Shown here: positions 60,206-64,000 of the stretch, piece after piece
Layout of the letters: every line of letters begins with the position of its first letter
How positions within the stretch are numbered: position 1 is the stretch's first letter
NCBI GenBank assembly: GCA_018136815.1
Contig: CM030935.1
Span: 62,001-126,000, forward strand
Length of the DNA: 64,000 nt
Reading direction: 5' to 3'
Origin: Isochrysis galbana
Lineage: Eukaryota > Haptophyta > Isochrysidales > Isochrysidaceae
Translations under genes and position numbers: made by a program
The notes under the pieces: model-generated
Told to the model about the DNA's origin: nothing
Databases searched by the model: none
What the model saw: only the letters and a program-made list of their open reading frames with translations

Positions 60206-63028
60206 ACCTAGATGACACAGACGAAGAGGGCCTAGCCCTGGCGATAGACTGGGAGAAAGCTTTCGATAGAGTCAGTTGGGAGTATTATCATAAAGCGATA
60301 CAAGCGCTGGGCTTCGGCCCTGGGTATTCTAGGTGGCTAGCGCTATTAACTAACATGGATTCACTTCCGATCAGATGGATCAAGGCTAACGGCAAACGTA
60401 GCAACCCCTTCACGATACACTGCGGCATGCCCCAAGGGTGCCCGCTATCGCCCCTAGCTTTTCTCCTAGTGGCCGAAGGCCTGACACGCTTAGTCAACGC
60501 CGACCCGGAGATGAAGGGAATCACGATAGGACCAAGGGAGTTAAAGCTTTCGCAGTTTGCGGACGACACGCAAATTTTGGCGAACTCTTTCGCGTCATTG
60601 GAGAGGGCGATGCACATCTTAGAATGCTATGGAAACGCCACCGGGGCTAGGGTGAACAAAAGCAAGAGTATACTAATACGAATGGGATCACTTAAGGGGG
60701 CACGGGTCCCCGAGACGCTAGCGTACTTTAAAACACTCGGCGAGGGCGAGTATGCGACCATACTAGGAGTCCCATTCTGGGAAGGACTAGAAAATGACTC
60801 CTTCTGGGAGAAGCTTTACGCTAAACTTAAGAAGAAGGCCGCAACCTGGAGAGGAATGACGAGTCTCTCCATTCATGGTAGGACGCTACTAATCAACTTC
60901 ATAATATATGGGACGCCGAGATATTGGCTGTCCACATCCACCCCTCCGACGTGGTTCATGGAGGCCATAGACTCGGACGTTCAAACCATACTATGGGATA
61001 GGTCTCCCCGATTGCAGGCGGACGAGTTAGGCTCCTCGCAAGAGGGCAGAAAATGGATAGCCTTTCCGGCGTACCCGAGAGTAGGAGCGAGCGAAGACGG
61101 GCCCCAATTGGGGGTCGGACTACTCCCCATGGCCGAACACACGCGAGCGCTTCAAGCGATATGGATAGTCCGGTACCTCAACCCGTCAAGGGCGGAATGG
61201 AAAACAGTCTTAGATCAATGGCTCAGCCGCACCCCCTTGGGGCGAGCTGCGGTCTTTTCGAAGGTCGACTTGAGGAGCCTCACGGCTAGCATTCGCGGTA
61301 GTCACACGCTCCCGGCCTTTTGGAAGCATGCACTTGAGAATTTTAGACGGATCAACTTCCTCAGGGAAGAAACCACGCGTGAAGGAACGCAGGGTTCCCC
61401 GATTTGGCATGATCTTTTTCACAAACCTCCGGCGATTCACCATTCACATAGGTCGAAATGGGAGTCTCTACAGACAGTTATCGTACATAACACTATTAAC
61501 CCGGGTACGGGGGACATATACACTACGGAAGAATGCGCGGCTTACTTGCCTGAAGGAGAACGTTGGATACGCCATAGAGGAAATTACATATCGGTAGGCC
61601 CCTTTCTTAAGTCGTGGGAAAAGATATCTGAGTGGGCTAGATCAAGACTAATGAATGTCACATTCGAATACATAGACCTTCTAAAAAAACAGGCCAAGCC
61701 ACCGCCCCCGGCGCCGCAAGAGCAAGAATTAGCCCCTCCAGAGGATCCGGACGCACACGATCTAGGCGACATTCTAGTGGACAAAGACCATAATTTTTAT
61801 CTGCGCCGAAGAGGCGATTACCACGAAGTCCAGCTCAACGTTATGGGAGAGCCCCACATCCACGGGCGGATCAGCCCGCAACTCCTGCCCGACGAGCTAT
61901 ACACTCCGCTGAAGTGGGGACGAGCATACGACGGCCCGGCGGAAACGGCGTACCCGGTACCTCAAGAATACACGCTGAAAGGCACACATACAACTCTAGA
62001 GGATATAAGTGTCAAGGTCTTGACTAAAGCGTTCCTCGCTTTGAGGAAAGTAAAAGCACAGAAATCCACGCTGAGATGGGAAAAGAGGCTACCGGTCCTC
62101 TCGGGAAAGTGGAAACAAGTATCGCAACTGTACAAATATAACTTTTTAACACCTAGGGACTCTTATCTGCACTTCAAACATGTCCTGCATAGGAGGATAG
62201 CTACGGCGAATCGTTTTGCAGACGATCCAACATGCCGCTTTTGCGGCATAGCCCCCGAGAGCTCCACTCATATAGCCACATGTATCGCGACGGAACCCGT
62301 CTTCGAATTCATAGAAGGACTATTGGGGATTAACCTTAGGCCGGGATCTGAGACAGCCCAACGGCTTTTCTGCTATCAGGTAGACAGACCGCATCCCTCC
62401 TCGGGATACTTGGGTATCCTGGCATGGAGGTATATCCTAACGGATTTCTACAACATACAATACGGCAACGCGGACGGGAGGTCCGCTAAGTCGATCTTAA
62501 GAGCGATCCTTGCGAGATACCACCTATTAGTAACGGCGAAAGTCGGCTTCTTCCAGAGGCTAAAAAAACAACGTGAAAGTATGGGGTTACATGCCCCGAG
62601 CAACAAACATATCAAAAAAATGATAAGCCCTCTCTACACGGTGGACAAAGACTTCAACCTAGAAGTATCGGAAGACCTCCTACAGGCGGCGGGAGGTCTT
62701 GGTATACGAAACATCAGCACCTGAAGTAGCTAGCCTCCCTTTTAACAAGAGAACCCAATGGGCAGCAGGAGAGACTCTATGAGATATAGGAGAAGGTAGC
62801 ACATGCCGAGTCAGAACAAAGGAGAAGCCATAGTCTCCCACCCCCTTCTCTCCAACTCCTGGCCGAAGCAGCGCGCGCGGCCTCCCCGGAACCAGCTTCT
62901 CCGTTAAAGAGGGAACTGGGGAAGGGGGAGGGGGTTGTTAGGGGTTAAGGTTGGGTAGTAGGGAGGTCCACGAGCACACTGCCTCACGTCGCACACGTAG
63001 CGGAAATTTTTAAGAAGATTTTTTTTTT
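60206..63028 (+). mobile_element. LINE non-LTR retrotransposon, 5'-truncated
   Basis: Contains the C-terminal two-thirds of ORF2 (60208-62724), a 3' UTR and a terminal TTTTTAAGAAGATTTTTTTT. The left end cuts into an LTR-like sequence after CCGCTCTAC. The right end abuts sequence that corresponds to 57251 onward. About 490 bp of the presumed target (equivalent of 56760-57250) are missing, so the insertion probably caused a deletion rather than a duplication. No endonuclease domain remains. Confidence 0.88.
60208..62724 (+). CDS. LINE ORF2 (reverse transcriptase plus C-terminal zinc knuckle), N-terminally truncated
   Basis: Open for about 838 codons from the truncation point. RT motifs: ALAIDWEKAFDRVSWEYY, GMPQGCPLSPLAFLLVAEGL, LSQFADDTQILANSF with the catalytic Asp pair intact, and VNKSKSILI. 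A long thumb/connector region follows, then CRFCGIAPESSTHIATC, the CCHC-type knuckle seen after the RT of L1/Tx1-like LINEs. The signature tail GYLGILAWRYILTDFYNIQY is also found in the copies at 4566 and 63518. Apart from the missing endonuclease the frame is uninterrupted, so the insertion is recent. Confidence 0.92.
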   Translation, partial: LDDTDEEGLALAIDWEKAFDRVSWEYYHKAIQALGFGPGYSRWLALLTNMDSLPIRWIKANGKRSNPFTIHCGMPQGCPLSPLAFLLVAEGLTRLVNADPEMKGITIGPRELKLSQFADDTQILANSFASLERAMHILECYGNATGARVNKSKSILIRMGSLKGARVPETLAYFKTLGEGEYATILGVPFWEGLENDSFWEKLYAKLKKKAATWRGMTSLSIHGRTLLINFIIYGTPRYWLSTSTPPTWFMEAIDSDVQTILWDRSPRLQADELGSSQEGRKWIAFPAYPRVGASEDGPQLGVGLLPMAEHTRALQAIWIVRYLNPSRAEWKTVLDQWLSRTPLGRAAVFSKVDLRSLTASIRGSHTLPAFWKHALENFRRINFLREETTREGTQGSPIWHDLFHKPPAIHHSHRSKWESLQTVIVHNTINPGTGDIYTTEECAAYLPEGERWIRHRGNYISVGPFLKSWEKISEWARSRLMNVTFEYIDLLKKQAKPPPPAPQEQELAPPEDPDAHDLGDILVDKDHNFYLRRRGDYHEVQLNVMGEPHIHGRISPQLLPDELYTPLKWGRAYDGPAETAYPVPQEYTLKGTHTTLEDISVKVLTKAFLALRKVKAQKSTLRWEKRLPVLSGKWKQVSQLYKYNFLTPRDSYLHFKHVLHRRIATANRFADDPTCRFCGIAPESSTHIATCIATEPVFEFIEGLLGINLRPGSETAQRLFCYQVDRPHPSSGYLGILAWRYILTDFYNIQYGNADGRSAKSILRAILARYHLLVTAKVGFFQRLKKQRESMGLHAPSNKHIKKMISPLYTVDKDFNLEVSEDLLQAAGGLGIRNIST

Positions 63029-63489
63029 CTCTAGGACGACGAGACGACGAGTTCTCTTCTGGCCAATTGGTTCCTTCTTTGCTCTCTCTGTTCACCCACC
63101 GTGGCTTTCGCTCCCGTGTTTATTACGTGTTGCCCTTGTTTATGTTAGAAAGTGGTGTGGCGTGTCTTCGTACGCACCCAGCAGCCGTCGCAGCGCTCTG
63201 CGATCGAAGCCGTACCGTGACCCCTCGTACCCTTGAGCCCCTACTGCCTTGTGTGTGGTCTCTCGCTAGAAATCACCCACTAGAGATTGATTCAATCTGT
63301 TCCTATGGACCCATCACCACCCTCTGCACCGCAAAATTCGCCCTCGCCGCCGCGCGCGGACCCCGTCACCACTGCACCCGTGCCCAAGCCTTCCCAAGTA
63401 TCTTCACCCGCTACCCAAGTCGATAGGCCGCCTACGGACGCGTGGGTTGCCAAGGATGGAGTCTCAGGAGCCTTACCCGGATCCTGGGA
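63029..63489 (+). repeat. Identical copy of 57251-57711 (retroelement internal segment)
   Basis: Same 461 bp as 57251-57711, including the start of the gag-like frame. Ends abruptly where an inverted LINE copy begins. Confidence 0.85.
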
Positions 63490-64000
63490 CTCGGCGTGCT
63501 CTTCGCCGTTCTCACGATTACCTTGTGGTCTCTCTCGCTATTTGGTGTTCGATCCCTAGTTTCTCTGCCAGGGATACGAGCTCCGCACTGGGGGTCAAGC
63601 TGATATAATTGCCTACTTCGTATAGTGGCCGGATGTCGGCCAAGTCTATCCTTTTTTTGGGTTGCCTCCCCATGCCCGCCTGGGCGGTTCGCGAGGTGTC
63701 TGTTGAGTTGGCGAAGTTTAGCGCCCTGCTTAGCTTCGTGAATCTTTCCAAGACCCGTACTAGTACTGATTCTTCTGAGAACGTGGCGTTGTCGTATTGT
63801 ATTCTGTAAAAGTCAGTTACGATGTATCTCCATGCTAGCATATATAGTGTTGCCAGTGCCTTGGGGCATGAGCCTTTTGGGTGCATAAACAATCTGTCTA
63901 TGATGCCTTGCTCGCGTGGTTTGTCCGGCTCGCTTGGGTGTCGGGCTAGGGAGTCAAGGGTGTCGAATATCTTCGTTAGTCTTGGGCACTCTCCCAGGTG
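63490..64000 (-). mobile_element. LINE copy, minus strand, runs off the right edge
   Basis: The minus-strand frame from 64000 to 63518 encodes the ORF2 C-terminus: HLGECPRLTKIFDTL (end of the zinc knuckle region), then LYMLAWRYIVTDFYRIQYDN and a divergent tail ending in EKLGIEHQ. Only about 28 bp follow the stop before the junction with 63489, so the 3' UTR is missing. It is a different subfamily from the 60206 copy. Confidence 0.85.

Noticed and set aside
1-64000. Dinoflagellate spliced-leader relics or organelle DNA
   Set aside because: No recognisable spliced-leader motif upstream of genes; the spliceosomal introns, transposons and gene content are nuclear.

Overview
This window looks nuclear and eukaryotic, most likely from a unicellular alga with a secondary plastid (a haptophyte or a similar lineage; this is inference). 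The DNA is GC-rich. Several genes are split by short introns of about 85-430 bp, and the junctions I could place are GT...AG. The uroporphyrinogen decarboxylase begins with a hydrophobic leader followed by a transit-like stretch. Gene-dense patches alternate with large nests of transposable elements.

Layout. 1-2770: EMC1 (minus, runs off the left edge). 3.4-3.8 kb: 16-bp minisatellite. 4.2-7.5 kb: a truncated LINE with target-site duplication (TSD), a small coiled-coil gene, a chromodomain remnant of a Ty3/gypsy-type element, and a complete non-autonomous hAT element. 9.1-11.7 kb: an STE-type kinase with a C-terminal PH domain. 12.7-18.35 kb: a SINE-like retroposon whose 3' tail was hit by a complete piggyBac element (13452-18313). 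19.1-22.6 kb: a SURNod19-like secreted protein containing a DOMON domain. 23-26.5 kb: retroposons, LINE tails and a hAT transposase fragment. 27.1-29.3 kb: PDX1 (vitamin B6 synthesis), seven exons. 30-35.4 kb: an inverted-end repeat, two paralogous ORFs facing each other, and stacked SINE-like copies. 35.8-37.7 kb: uroporphyrinogen decarboxylase (minus), five exons. 38.4-40.7 kb: a second kind of hAT element, a BED-finger ORF and another retroposon. 41-42.3 kb: a PhyH-type dioxygenase. 42.9-44.8 kb: a retroposon with a hAT copy inside it. 46.3-47.8 kb: an apparent cyclin-box and degenerate receiver-domain fusion. 52.9-54.6 kb: a head-to-head pair, SENP8-like deneddylase and a J-domain protein. 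55.4-64 kb: a phage-type DNA methyltransferase-like ORF, LTR-type element fossils and LINE copies.

The host genes are unrelated housekeeping functions and do not form one pathway: ER membrane protein insertion, signalling, vitamin B6, tetrapyrrole synthesis, deneddylation and a chaperone partner. The main interest lies in three areas. First, the transposon stratigraphy: exact TSDs can be read for at least nine insertions, and retroposon families share a 5' head but carry different 3' tails, one of which resembles the local LINE end. Second, a similar module of about 140-165 bp lies just upstream of both EMC1 and uroporphyrinogen decarboxylase. Third, there are unusual fusions: cyclin with pseudo-receiver, SURNod19 with DOMON, and kinase with PH. 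All intron junctions and family assignments come from reading the sequence and translations; no database search was run.
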